A stretch of DNA of 11,224 nt. It comes from JASJHI01 sp033791105 (GTDB lineage: Bacteria; Actinomycetota; Acidimicrobiia; Acidimicrobiales; Ilumatobacteraceae). Location: the NCBI GenBank assembly GCA_033791105.1, contig JASJHI010000376.1:1-11224 (forward strand). The letters are read 5' to 3'. Positions 1 to 7,237 of this stretch are shown one piece after another (the stretch's first letter is position 1; every line of letters starts with the position of its first letter). The notes beneath the pieces were generated by a model. That model saw only the letters and a program-made list of their open reading frames with translations. It had not been told where the DNA came from and made no database searches. The position numbers and the translations under genes were made by a program.

Positions 1-405
1 GTCCAGGCCGGCCTCACCCCTCGACAGTCCGTCGAAGACCTGATGTCGATCGCTCCGGCCTCACTGCGGCCGGCGTTCGGGTCCGTCTGTCACCGACTCG
101 ATCGCGGCGAGCCGCTCGCGGATGCACTCGATGCGCTGCACGACGACCTGGGCGCGGCCGCGGATCCGGTGATCGATGCGATCGCCGGCGCCGAGCGCCA
201 CGGACTGCCGCTCACTCCCGTACTCGAGCGGCTGGCCGATGAAGCCCGCGCAACCCGCCGCCGACTTGGTGAAGCTGACGCACGGCGGCTCCCGGTGCTG
301 CTGTCGTTCCCGCTCGTCGCATGCACACTCCCCTCGTTCGTCTTGCTGGCCATCGCCCCATCGGTGCTGGCAGCCCTCTCGTCGCTCGGCGCATCCAGCT
401 GGTGA
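1..405 (+). CDS. TadB/TadC-like pilus assembly membrane protein (5' end cut off)
   Basis: The reading frame is open from the first base, so this is the last 134 residues of a longer protein. What is visible fits the cytoplasmic helical GspF/T2SSF domain of TadB/TadC platform proteins: helices rich in Ala, Leu and Asp, with a segment reading GxPLxxAL then DPVIDAI, followed by a GLPLxxxLxxLAxEAR-type stretch. An Arg-rich turn (RATRRRLGEADARRLP) then precedes a hydrophobic stretch at about residues 98-127 that looks like the C-terminal membrane helix. In the family these proteins form the inner-membrane platform of the Tad/Flp pilus machine, next to the TadA ATPase. The two following genes encode a Flp-like pilin and a TadE-like protein, which supports the call. 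TadB and TadC cannot be told apart from this fragment; actinobacterial gene order (TadC just before the pilin) favours TadC. Confidence 0.75.
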   Translation, partial: VQAGLTPRQSVEDLMSIAPASLRPAFGSVCHRLDRGEPLADALDALHDDLGAAADPVIDAIAGAERHGLPLTPVLERLADEARATRRRLGEADARRLPVLLSFPLVACTLPSFVLLAIAPSVLAALSSLGASSW

Positions 406-435
406 CCTCCACACTCCAACCAGACGGAGCTGCAC

Positions 436-696
436 ATGCCCACCCGCATCCCAACCCTCATGCCCACGATGTTCCTCGCGCTGTTCGTGCACACGCAGAC
501 CGCCCTCGATCGCCTTGCCGGCTCGCTGCGCGACGATCGCGACGACGGCCAGGCGACCACGGAGTACGCCCTCGTGCTGTTGGCGGCCGCGCTGGTCGCC
601 TTGCTCGTCGTCGCCTGGGCAACCGCCGGCGGCGGATCCGCCAAGATCAGTCGCCTGTTCAACAAGGTGCTCGACACGGTCATCGGTCGGGTCTGA
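436..696 (+). CDS. Flp-type (DUF4244-like) small pilin
   Basis: This 86-residue protein carries a class III prepilin signal: a polar, charged region ending in G38, then Q39-A-T-T-E43-Y44 and a hydrophobic helix (about residues 44-63). Glu sits at +5 of the predicted mature protein, as type IVb pilins require for processing and assembly. The mature part is short (about 48 residues), as in Flp pilins and the actinobacterial DUF4244 proteins that follow TadC. It is the likely major pilus subunit, cleaved by a TadV-type peptidase outside this window. The start at 436 is supported by CGGAG at 425-429, six bases upstream. The leader is long (38 residues) and contains its own hydrophobic patch (TMFLALFV), so starts at the ATGs at 460 or 469 are possible. 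It is probably co-transcribed with the flanking tad genes: 30 bases to the upstream gene, 14 to the downstream one. Confidence 0.75.
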   Translation: MPTRIPTLMPTMFLALFVHTQTALDRLAGSLRDDRDDGQATTEYALVLLAAALVALLVVAWATAGGGSAKISRLFNKVLDTVIGRV

Positions 697-710
697 CACC
701 CGCTGCCGCC

Positions 711-1106
711 GTGCGTCGCACCCACCCAGACCCATCGCCAGGCGCGCTGCGGTTGGACGACCGTGGTCAAGCCGCGGTCGAGTTCGCCGCCGCGCTCGGG
801 ATCGTCGCCCTGCTCGTCGTCACCATCGCCCGCGTCGGCGTGGTGGTCCGTGACGAGCTCGCGGTCGGACTCGCAGCACGCGAGGGTGCGCGCGCGGCGG
901 CGGTCGCCGCCAATCCGGGCGGCGCCGCGACTGCGGCGGCCACTCGTGCGATCAAGCTGCCGATCGCCGTCTCGACCTCGGTCGGCGCGCGCACCGTGAC
1001 CGTCACGGTCACCTACACCGACAGCGGGGGTGGATCGCTCATCACACGATTGCTCGGGTCGGTCACCCATCGCGCATCCGCGACGATGGCGCTCGAACCG
1101 CCATAG
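711..1106 (+). CDS. TadE-like minor pilin / pilus assembly protein
   Basis: This is a protein of about 131 residues with a prepilin-like N terminus: DDRG19 then Q20-A-A-V-E24-F25, followed by a hydrophobic helix (about residues 25-45). G19 followed by Gln, with Glu at +5, matches the class III prepilin cleavage pattern of TadE/TadF pseudopilins. The rest is an Ala/Val-rich small domain with a predicted beta-rich end (TVTVTVTYTD). TadE-family proteins are needed for Flp pilus biogenesis, probably as minor pilins. It follows the pilin by 14 bases and appears to be the last gene of the tad operon here. The start is uncertain: GTG at 711 has no clear ribosome binding site, and an in-frame TTG at 753 would begin just before the DDRG motif. 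The same frame stays open upstream across the pilin gene, but that part is a shadow. Confidence 0.75.
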   Translation: MRRTHPDPSPGALRLDDRGQAAVEFAAALGIVALLVVTIARVGVVVRDELAVGLAAREGARAAAVAANPGGAATAAATRAIKLPIAVSTSVGARTVTVTVTYTDSGGGSLITRLLGSVTHRASATMALEPP

Positions 1107-1117
1107 CCCTCATATGG

Positions 1118-1138
1118 TGCGGATCGTGTGGGTCCGCA
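1118..1138 (+). terminator. Possible hairpin after the tad genes
   Basis: TGCGGA (1118-1123) and TCCGCA (1133-1138) form a six-base perfect stem with a nine-base loop, 11 bases after the TadE-like stop codon. There is no run of T after it, so a classical Rho-independent terminator is not shown. A TATGGT hexamer at 1113-1118 abuts the left arm and could be a -10 box for the next gene, but no -35 is visible. Terminator, operator and chance are all possible. Confidence 0.2.
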
Positions 1139-1171
1139 GTTCCGGGAGATCGTCGAGGTGAAAGCGAGCCG

Positions 1172-1534
1172 ATGAAAGTGCCCGACGCGCCCGTGTACCA
1201 CCTCGCGCTCCCACAGGACTGGGCGGCGGCGTTCGCGGACGGCGAGTACCGCATGTCGACTCGCGGGATGACGCTCGACGACGTCGGGTTCATTCACTGC
1301 TCGCGACGCGATCAGCTCGAACGCACGGCGCATCTGTTCTATGGCGACCTCGACCAACTCGTGCTGCTCACGATCGACCCAGACCGGGTGCGGGCCGACA
1401 TCGTCCATGAGCCGCCTGAGCGGGGCGGCGACGACCTGTTCCCGCACATCTACGGTCCGCTCCCGGTCGAGGCCGTGACGATCACCCACTTTTGGCTCCG
1501 CAACGACGACACCTGGTCACTCGACGATCTCTGA
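1172..1534 (+). CDS. DUF952 domain protein
   Basis: The 120-residue product is a full-length single-domain DUF952 protein. It has the family's landmarks in order: VYH at residues 8-10, a W about seven residues later, GFIHCS (39-44), FYGDLDQLVLLTID (56-69), a conserved E80 and FPHIYGPL (90-97). The biochemical role is unknown. From memory, the family has been linked to the ADP-ribosyltransferase fold, with the conserved His and Tyr residues suggesting a nucleotide-related activity; I treat that as background, not as shown here. It is predicted cytoplasmic, with no signal peptide or membrane helix. A GAGG at 1155-1158 lies rather far upstream for a ribosome binding site. It stands alone between the tad end and an SDR gene, so context gives no functional clue. 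Confidence 0.88.
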   Translation: MKVPDAPVYHLALPQDWAAAFADGEYRMSTRGMTLDDVGFIHCSRRDQLERTAHLFYGDLDQLVLLTIDPDRVRADIVHEPPERGGDDLFPHIYGPLPVEAVTITHFWLRNDDTWSLDDL

Positions 1535-1593
1535 CTCGGCGCTCGCATGAGCGTTGGTCGTCGAGCAGCCACGACGCAACTACCGTGACGATC

Positions 1594-1599
1594 AGGAGG
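1594..1599 (+). promoter_or_regulatory. Strong Shine-Dalgarno that fixes the SDR start
   Basis: AGGAGG lies five bases before the ATG at 1605. It decides the start of the SDR gene, because the same frame is open from a TTG at 1554 that has no comparable site and would add 17 residues before the nucleotide-binding strand. Confidence 0.8.
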
Positions 1600-1604
1600 T
1601 CGGC

Positions 1605-2465
1605 ATGAGCGTCGTTCTGATCACAGGATGCAGCAGCGGGTTCGGATTGGAGGCCTCGCTGGCTTTTGCTCGCAATGGCGACACGGTCGTCGCGACGATG
1701 CGGAATCTCGACAAGGCGTCTCGGTTGCGCGAGCGCGCGGCCGACAGCGGCCTGGACATCGAGATCGATCGGCTCGATGTCTCCGACGACGCATCCGTAG
1801 CTGCAGCGGTCGCAGCGACGGTCGAACGGCACGGCACGATCGACGCGCTGGTCAACAACGCCGGCCTCGGACACCGGGCGCCGGTGGAGACGATGTCGAT
1901 CGACAACGCGATGCGCGTCATGGACACCAACTTCTGGGGTGCGATGCGGATGGTCCGGGCGGTGGCGCCGCTGATGCGCGAACAACGCTCTGGGGTGATC
2001 ATCAACGTGAGCTCGATCGCCAGCAGACTGCCGGCCCTGCCGTACAACACGATGTACGCCGCGTCGAAGGCTGCTCTCAACGCGTTGAGTGAGGCACTCG
2101 CCGGCGAGATGGCCTCATTCGGCGTCCGCGTCGTCTCGATCGAACCCGGCTTCTTCGACACCGAGATCACCAGCAACACACCAACGCGGCACGAGTCCGT
2201 CGGCGACGTCTACGCGGCCGACGTGGGATGGTTCCAGTCGTTCGCGGATGCGAGCGTCGCCAATGCCGCTGATCCGACGCAGGTCGCCGAGGTGATCGTC
2301 GAGGCGGCCAACGATCCGAGCACAGCGCTCCACCTGCCGGTCGGAGACGACGCGGCGATGTATCTCGAGATGTTCCGCGACGTCGAGCACTACGAGGGAT
2401 GGGTCGACGGCGTCGTGGTCCCAACGGTCGAGCAGAGCGTCGGCCCGCGGCCGGCGCTGGACTGA
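1605..2465 (+). CDS. Classical short-chain dehydrogenase/reductase (SDR)
   Basis: This 286-residue protein has every mark of a classical SDR. The cofactor motif TGCSSGFG is at residues 7-14, directly after the first beta strand, D58 lies in LDVS for adenine contact, and NNAG is at 84-87. A catalytic Ser sits in NVSSIAS (134-140) and the active-site YAASK at 151-155 (Tyr151, Lys155). PGFFDTEI (198-205) follows. The fold is a Rossmann NAD(P)H-dependent oxidoreductase, cytosolic. R33, after the second strand (ATMRN), hints at NADP(H) preference. The C-terminal 80 residues, which shape substrate choice, do not match a subfamily I can name, so the substrate is open (ketone, alcohol, steroid or sugar derivatives are all reduced or oxidised by such enzymes). 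It is a single gene with its own strong ribosome binding site, convergent with the GNAT gene that follows. Confidence 0.9.
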   Translation: MSVVLITGCSSGFGLEASLAFARNGDTVVATMRNLDKASRLRERAADSGLDIEIDRLDVSDDASVAAAVAATVERHGTIDALVNNAGLGHRAPVETMSIDNAMRVMDTNFWGAMRMVRAVAPLMREQRSGVIINVSSIASRLPALPYNTMYAASKAALNALSEALAGEMASFGVRVVSIEPGFFDTEITSNTPTRHESVGDVYAADVGWFQSFADASVANAADPTQVAEVIVEAANDPSTALHLPVGDDAAMYLEMFRDVEHYEGWVDGVVVPTVEQSVGPRPALD

Positions 2466-2537
2466 CCCGGCCGCTCGACGATTCGCAGGAACACCGGCGG
2501 ACCGCTGCGGGCTTGCCGGGCTCGATGTGCGCAATCG

Positions 2538-3089
2538 TCAGGGCGACGAACCCTCGTGGAGCATCAGTCTGTACACGTCCTCGTCGGCGCCGGACTCCGA
2601 CCGGTGGAAACCGTTCTTGCGGAGCACCCGTATCGAGGCGTCGTTGCCCGGCGCCACTCCGCCAGTGATCGACACGATCGACGGCTCGGCCAGCGCCCAC
2701 GCGACGAACGCGCCGACCAGCTCGGAAGCGAGGCCTCGCCCCCACGCCGACTCCGCGATGATGTAGCCGAGTCGAATGTCGAGCTGACCCCGATCATCGT
2801 CTGCAGCCTCCTCGAAGAGGATCAGCAGACCGACCGGTTGACCGGTCTGCCGGTCGATTGCCAGGAGTGTCGGCGATTCCGCATTCCGGACCTCGATCCA
2901 GCGTGCGGCACGTTCCGCGTCGAAGTCGCCCTGCCAGTCCACCGGTAGAGCACCGGTGGTCGCCCTCGTGAGAATGGCACAGACGACATCGACCAGGTCG
3001 CGTCCCCATCGCTCGGCGACGTCATGCCATTCGCCGACCATGAGCCTGGGCGTCGAGAGCACACAGGCTCGGACGAGGTCATGGGCCAT
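2538..3089 (-). CDS. GNAT-family N-acetyltransferase (RimJ/RimL-like)
   Basis: The 183-residue protein starts with LSTPRLMV (residues 11-18), the usual first strand of the RimJ/RimL (Acetyltransf_3) type of GNAT enzyme. It contains the acetyl-CoA pyrophosphate-binding motif A as LGYIIAESAWGRGLASEL (107-124), with the R/QxxGxG/A signature realised as W-G-R-G-L-A. The closing motif is N149-D-A-S-I-R-V-L-R-K-N-G-F161, where the Asn and the GF pair are typical. Such enzymes move an acetyl group from acetyl-CoA to an amine, often a protein N terminus, an antibiotic or a polyamine; the acceptor here is unknown. It is cytosolic. It lies 155 bases downstream of rsgA on the same strand, too far to assume an operon, and is convergent with the SDR gene (72-base gap without a clear terminator). 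The start has only a weak GGGTG ahead of it. Confidence 0.88.
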   Translation of the reverse strand: MAHDLVRACVLSTPRLMVGEWHDVAERWGRDLVDVVCAILTRATTGALPVDWQGDFDAERAARWIEVRNAESPTLLAIDRQTGQPVGLLILFEEAADDDRGQLDIRLGYIIAESAWGRGLASELVGAFVAWALAEPSIVSITGGVAPGNDASIRVLRKNGFHRSESGADEDVYRLMLHEGSSP

Positions 3090-3244
3090 CCACCCAGGAT
3101 CTCACGCGCGAAAGAGATGAAGGACAAGACGGGCGAGACGAGCGAGCAGCCGTCTCAGCGGCTTCCCCCGATCAGCTCATCGAGGCGTTGTCGACACCTG
3201 CGAGAACCGTCGCTCGATCCCGGACGCGACGACCTGATGAATTG

Positions 3245-4327
3245 CTACGGATCGACTTCGGTGTCGGCGAGTTCCTCGTCGAACTCGGACTCCTCCGGCG
3301 GAAGTGTCCGTCCGCCGGCTCGCTTGTCGGCTGCCTTCTCTCGGGCGCGTTGTTCTTCTTCGAGGGCGGCCTCCTCCTCGACCAGGCGTTCCAGGCTCGC
3401 GAGACGCACCTGAGCGAGCTCACCCGACGCGATCGCTGCCTGGACCGCGCAGCCCGGCTCGCGGTCGTGCTTGCAGTCGCGGAAGCGGCAGTGATCCATG
3501 AGATCGAACACGTCGGCGAACGCTCGCTCGATGCCGTCACCGGACAGCCACAAGCTGACGGCACGCACGCCCGGGGTGTCGATCATCCAGCCGCCACCCG
3601 GCAACAGGATCAACTCGGCGGCGACCGTTGTGTGCCGGCCTCGCTGATCGCCCAAGCGCACCGACGACGTGGCCTGGAGGTCGACCCCCAACAGCGCGTT
3701 GATCAGCGTCGACTTTCCCACGCCGCTCGCGCCCAGGAACGCAAGCGTCCCGTGTGAACCCGCGAGCGAGCGCAGCGCGTCGATTCCTTCGCCCGTGATC
3801 CCACTCGCGAGCAGCACCGGCACGCCGAGTGCGACATCGGCGAGCGCCGCTCTCGTCGGCTCGGCATCGTCCACGAGGTCCGTCTTGGTGAGTACAACCA
3901 CCGGCACCGCGCCGGAGTCGAACGCGAGCACCCGCTCGCGTTCGAGGCGCCGCGGGCTCGGTGGCGAGCCCAGCGCATGGACAAGGAAGACGACATCGAC
4001 GTTGGCGGCAAGCGTGTGCGAGACCGCCCGCATCCCGTCGAACGACGCGCGCCGGGTGAACGCCGATCGTCGCTCGAGTACATGATCGACCCGCTCGCCG
4101 TCGTCGGAGGGAATCACCCAATCGCCGACCGCGACATCCGCGCCGATGTTGCGGACGCGGAGCGGACCGTGGGCCTCATCGACCGCGACCGCATCGTCGA
4201 GCGACTGGATCAGGCTGCTCCAGCCACGGTCGAGACGTGTTACTCGTGCCGGCCTTCCCAGGCGGCCGATCGCCTCCCATGCGGCGTCGAAGTGGTCCGA
4301 CCATCCGAGCCGAACATCAGGCGTCAT
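3245..4327 (-). CDS. rsgA: Small ribosomal subunit biogenesis GTPase RsgA
   Basis: This is a 360-residue circularly permuted GTPase. An OB-like N-terminal domain (about 25-105) is followed by G motifs in the permuted order: G4 TKTD at 147-150, the G5-like region around ASG at 174-176, G1 GASGVGKST at 199-207, G2 RHTT at 231-234 and G3 DTPG at 250-253. The C-terminal zinc knuckle is C280-x4-C285-x-H287-x5-C293, in the family's FRDCxHxxEPGCAV context. RsgA binds the 30S subunit late in assembly and uses GTP hydrolysis to release maturation factors. The final 50 residues are a charged, probably coiled-coil and acidic tail, longer than in Escherichia coli. I chose the ATG at 4327 because it gives a family-typical length and the residues upstream look non-conserved; ATGs at 4378 and 4462 are in frame. 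It is divergent from topA. Confidence 0.93.
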   Translation of the reverse strand: MTPDVRLGWSDHFDAAWEAIGRLGRPARVTRLDRGWSSLIQSLDDAVAVDEAHGPLRVRNIGADVAVGDWVIPSDDGERVDHVLERRSAFTRRASFDGMRAVSHTLAANVDVVFLVHALGSPPSPRRLERERVLAFDSGAVPVVVLTKTDLVDDAEPTRAALADVALGVPVLLASGITGEGIDALRSLAGSHGTLAFLGASGVGKSTLINALLGVDLQATSSVRLGDQRGRHTTVAAELILLPGGGWMIDTPGVRAVSLWLSGDGIERAFADVFDLMDHCRFRDCKHDREPGCAVQAAIASGELAQVRLASLERLVEEEAALEEEQRAREKAADKRAGGRTLPPEESEFDEELADTEVDP

Positions 4328-4335
4328 CGGCCCGA

Positions 4336-4341
4336 ACCGTA
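4336..4341 (-). promoter_or_regulatory. Possible -10 box for rsgA (leaderless)
   Basis: On the minus strand the hexamer reads TACGGT (TAnnnT type). Its downstream edge is eight bases before the ATG at 4327, so a transcript would begin at or just before the start codon. No good ribosome binding site precedes that ATG, which fits leaderless initiation, common in actinobacteria. No -35 is recognisable, so this is weak. Confidence 0.25.
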
Positions 4342-4435
4342 TCCCCGCACATCGCCTCCCGGGGGCGTCGGGCTGCATGCCACCGACCGAGTGAGGTTGC
4401 GAGACGCCCACGATCGGGCACACTCCTTGCAGCAT

Positions 4436-4458
4436 CCCGGGCTTGACAAGCGCCCGGG
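4436..4458 (+). promoter_or_regulatory. Near-palindrome containing a TTGACA box upstream of topA
   Basis: CCCGGGC (4436-4442) and GCCCGGG (4452-4458) are perfect inverted repeats around a nine-base centre that contains TTGACA (4443-4448), the exact -35 consensus, within CTTG-A-CAAG. A possible -10 is TAACGA (4467-4472) after an 18-base spacer. That would put the transcript start about three bases before the topA ATG, leaving out the GAAAGG (4471-4476) that looks like a ribosome binding site. Either the promoter or the binding-site reading may be right, but hardly both. The palindrome may be an operator or a hairpin; no T run follows. Confidence 0.4.
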
Positions 4459-4481
4459 TCATCCCCTAACGAAAGGCCCGA

Positions 4482-7217
4482 ATGTCCAAGCCACTGGTGG
4501 TCGTCGAGTCGCCCGCGAAGGCGAAGACGCTGTCGAAACTCCTCGGCAGCGACTACGACGTGCGCGCCTCGGTGGGCCACGTCGCCGACCTGCCGTCGAA
4601 GGGCATGAACATCGACGTCGACAACGGGTTCAAGCCGAACTACGAACTCACCGATCGTGGCAAGACGGTGATCAAGGAACTCAAGGCGGCACTCAAGGAC
4701 GCCTCCGAGCTCTACCTCGCAACGGATGAAGACCGCGAGGGTGAGGCCATCTCGTGGCACCTGCTCGAGTACCTCAAGCCGAAGGTGCCCGTGAAACGGA
4801 TGGTGTTCCACGAGATCACCAAGTCGGCCATCGAACACGCTGTCGACAATCCTCGCGACCTCGACTACGGCCTCGTCGACGCAGCCGAGACGCGCCGCAT
4901 TCTCGACCGTCTGTATGGCTACGAGGTGTCCCCCGTTCTCTGGCGGCGCGTCAATCGGGGGCTCAGCGCTGGTCGCGTGCAGAGCCCATCGATCCGTCTC
5001 ATCGTCCAGCGTGAGCGCGAGCGCATCGCGTTCGTCTCCGCCGAGTACTGGAGCATCGACGTCGGTACCGCCACCGCCCCGCCATTCGATGCCAAGCTCA
5101 CCGCGCTCGATGGCACGAGGGTCGCCACCGGCAAGGATTTCGACGACCTTGGGCACGTCTCGGCGAAGGTCGTCACCATCGACGGGGTCCGGGCCCGAGG
5201 GCTCACCGACGGGCTCACCGACGCCGACTTCGTCGTCCGGTCGGTCGAGGAGAAGCCGTATCGCTCCTCCCCGAAGCCGCCGTTCATGACCTCGACGCTC
5301 CAGCAGGAAGGCGGCCGCAAACTCCGTCTGTCGGCCTCGCAGGTGATGCGCGTCGCGCAGGGCCTGTACGAGCGGGGCTTCATCACCTACATGCGTACCG
5401 ACAACGTCACGTTGTCGGACGAGGCGATGCGGGCCACTCGCTCGGCGATCCAGAGCGAGTACGGCGCGAACTACCTCAACTCGAAGCCGAAGCAGTACGC
5501 GTCGAAGGTCAAGAATGCGCAGGAGGCGCACGAGGCGATCCGACCGTCCACGCCGTACCGGTCGCCGAACCAACTCCAGGGTGAACTCAACAGCCAGGAA
5601 CTCGCGCTCTATCGACTCGTGTGGCAGCGCACGCTCGCGTCGCAGATGGCCGACGCCACCGGCGTCACCGTCAGCGTCAAGTTCGCCGCGAACGCCGTCG
5701 ACCGGTCCACCGGAGAACTCACCGACTGCGAGTTCTCCGCATCGGGGACGACGATCACGTTCCCGGGCTACCGCGCCGTCTACGTCGCCTCGAAGGAAGA
5801 AACCGGCGAGGACGCCGCCGACAAGGAGGCGTTGCTCCCACCGCTCGCCGCTGGCGATCGTGTCCCGGTCGCGACGATCGAGCCGAACGGCCACCACACC
5901 ACACCACCTGCCCGCTACACCGAAGCGTCACTCGTCAAGCGCCTCGAGGAGTTGGGCATCGGCCGCCCCTCCACGTGGGCATCGATCCTCCAGACCGTCC
6001 AGGACCGCGGCTACGTGTGGAAGAAGGGTCAGGCGCTCATTCCCACCTGGACAGCGTTCGCCGTCGTCCGGTTGCTCGAGGAGCACTTCGACAATCTCGT
6101 CGACTACGACTTCACCGCGTCGATCGACACCGACCTCGATGCGATCGCCCGCGGCGACCGGTCGAAGGACAAGTGGCTCAAGCGCTTCTACTTCGGCGAC
6201 CTCGGCGACGGTGACACCGAAGAGATCTCGGCGGAAGCCGGCGTCGGCGACGATGCATTGTTGGGCCTCAAGCGCCTCGTCGAGGAGAACCTCGACGAGA
6301 TCGATGCCGCCGAGATCAACACGTTCCGTCTGGGCGACGACGGCGAGGGCCGCGAGATCGTCGCCAAGCCCGGTAAGTACGGGCCCTACATCAAGCGCGG
6401 CGACGAGACGGCGAGCGTTCCCGACGATCTTCCTCCAGACGAGCTCACCGTCGACAAGGCGGTCGAACTGCTCGCGATGCCCAAGAGCGACGATCCGATC
6501 GGCGAACTCGACGGCTACCCCGTGTACGCGAAGAACGGGCGCTTCGGTCCCTATGTCCAGTGGGGCTCACACGACGATCCGCCGCCCGGTCTCGAGAAGC
6601 CGAAGATGTCGAGCCTGTTCAAGACGATGGTGTTCGAGCGCATCACGATGGACGAGGCCGAGGCCCTGCTCACGCTGCCGCGGCACCTCGGCGACGATCC
6701 GGAGGACGGCACGGCGATCTACGCCAACAACGGCCGGTACGGCCCGTACGTGCAGAAGGAGAAGGACTACCGGTCGATCGACTCCGAGGATCAGTTGCTC
6801 CAGATCACCCTCGACGAGGCGCTGCACATCTTCAGCCAGCCCAAGGTGTTCAAGCGCGGCGGTCGCAACATGGCGGCCAAGGGGCCGCTGCGCGAGTTCG
6901 GCACCGACCCGGTGAGCGAGCGTCCGGTCGTTGCCCGCGACGGCCGATTCGGCATCTACGTCACCGACGGTGAGACCAACGCCTCGCTCGGCAAGGGCGA
7001 CCGCATCGAGGAAGTCAGCGAGGCGCGGGCCTACGAGCTACTGGCGATCCGCCGCGACGTCGTCGTCGCGAAGGGCGGCTCGAAGAAGAAGGCGGCAAAG
7101 AAGAAGGCACCTGACAAGAAGAAGGCCGCGGCAAAGAAGAAGCCGGCCAAGAAGAAGGCTGCCGAAAAGAAGGCGCCCGCCAAGAAGGCTGCCGCCGCCG
7201 ACCCGGGCTCCGAGTAG
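4482..7217 (+). CDS. topA: DNA topoisomerase I (type IA)
   Basis: This 911-residue enzyme relaxes negative supercoils through a transient 5'-phosphotyrosine break. The TOPRIM domain opens the protein, with E9 in VVVESPAKA and the metal triad D82-x-D84-x-E86 in TDEDREGEAISWHL (81-94). The nucleophile is Tyr303 in GFITYMRTDN (299-308), preceded by PPFMTSTLQQE (266-276). HEAIRPS follows at about 350. The C-terminal part has no Cys4 zinc ribbons. Instead it has at least four Topo_C-type repeats with a G-[KR]-[YF]-G-x-Y core, starting near residues 628, 684, 748 and 818, and a Lys/Ala-rich tail from 864 to the end, as in mycobacterial TopA, where basic tails aid DNA binding. GAAAGG at 4471-4476 supports the start. 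It heads a topA-tmk-holB group, with tmk beginning 20 bases later. Confidence 0.98.
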   Translation: MSKPLVVVESPAKAKTLSKLLGSDYDVRASVGHVADLPSKGMNIDVDNGFKPNYELTDRGKTVIKELKAALKDASELYLATDEDREGEAISWHLLEYLKPKVPVKRMVFHEITKSAIEHAVDNPRDLDYGLVDAAETRRILDRLYGYEVSPVLWRRVNRGLSAGRVQSPSIRLIVQRERERIAFVSAEYWSIDVGTATAPPFDAKLTALDGTRVATGKDFDDLGHVSAKVVTIDGVRARGLTDGLTDADFVVRSVEEKPYRSSPKPPFMTSTLQQEGGRKLRLSASQVMRVAQGLYERGFITYMRTDNVTLSDEAMRATRSAIQSEYGANYLNSKPKQYASKVKNAQEAHEAIRPSTPYRSPNQLQGELNSQELALYRLVWQRTLASQMADATGVTVSVKFAANAVDRSTGELTDCEFSASGTTITFPGYRAVYVASKEETGEDAADKEALLPPLAAGDRVPVATIEPNGHHTTPPARYTEASLVKRLEELGIGRPSTWASILQTVQDRGYVWKKGQALIPTWTAFAVVRLLEEHFDNLVDYDFTASIDTDLDAIARGDRSKDKWLKRFYFGDLGDGDTEEISAEAGVGDDALLGLKRLVEENLDEIDAAEINTFRLGDDGEGREIVAKPGKYGPYIKRGDETASVPDDLPPDELTVDKAVELLAMPKSDDPIGELDGYPVYAKNGRFGPYVQWGSHDDPPPGLEKPKMSSLFKTMVFERITMDEAEALLTLPRHLGDDPEDGTAIYANNGRYGPYVQKEKDYRSIDSEDQLLQITLDEALHIFSQPKVFKRGGRNMAAKGPLREFGTDPVSERPVVARDGRFGIYVTDGETNASLGKGDRIEEVSEARAYELLAIRRDVVVAKGGSKKKAAKKKAPDKKKAAAKKKPAKKKAAEKKAPAKKAAAADPGSE

Positions 7218-7237
7218 TCCAGAACGCCCGCGCCCGG

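Noticed and set aside
1554..1604. Longer SDR start at TTG 1554, with TACCGT (1581-1586) as a -10 box
   Set aside because: AGGAGG five bases before the ATG at 1605 clearly sets the start; the TACCGT has no -35 at suitable spacing and would place the transcript start on the ribosome binding site.
2829..2858. Clustered GACCGG/CCGGTC words resembling operators
   Set aside because: They lie inside the GNAT coding region, do not form the TGGTCWGACCA palindrome and fit ordinary codon use.
3090..3244. Gap between the GNAT gene and rsgA, checked for a small gene or terminator
   Set aside because: There is only a weak five-base stem AGCCG/CGGCT without a T run; no small frame with a convincing start and no RNA-like fold.
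4328..4462. N-terminal extension of RsgA from ATGs at 4378 or 4462
   Set aside because: The extra residues look non-conserved, would make the protein unusually long and would cover the topA-rsgA promoter region.
4317..5897. Long minus-strand open frame (526 codons) across the 5' half of topA and the intergenic region
   Set aside because: It is antisense to the clearly conserved TOPRIM and active-site regions of TopA, is rich in Arg, Asp and Val as expected of a GC-driven shadow frame, and shows no recognisable domain.
5515..6915. 466-codon plus-strand frame inside topA
   Set aside because: It is a Ser/Arg/Thr-rich shadow in a different frame from TopA; no motif and no ribosome binding site.
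7074..7190. AAGAAG-type repeats taken as a tandem repeat locus
   Set aside because: They are Lys/Ala codons of the basic TopA tail, a known feature of actinobacterial TopA, with no regular repeat unit.
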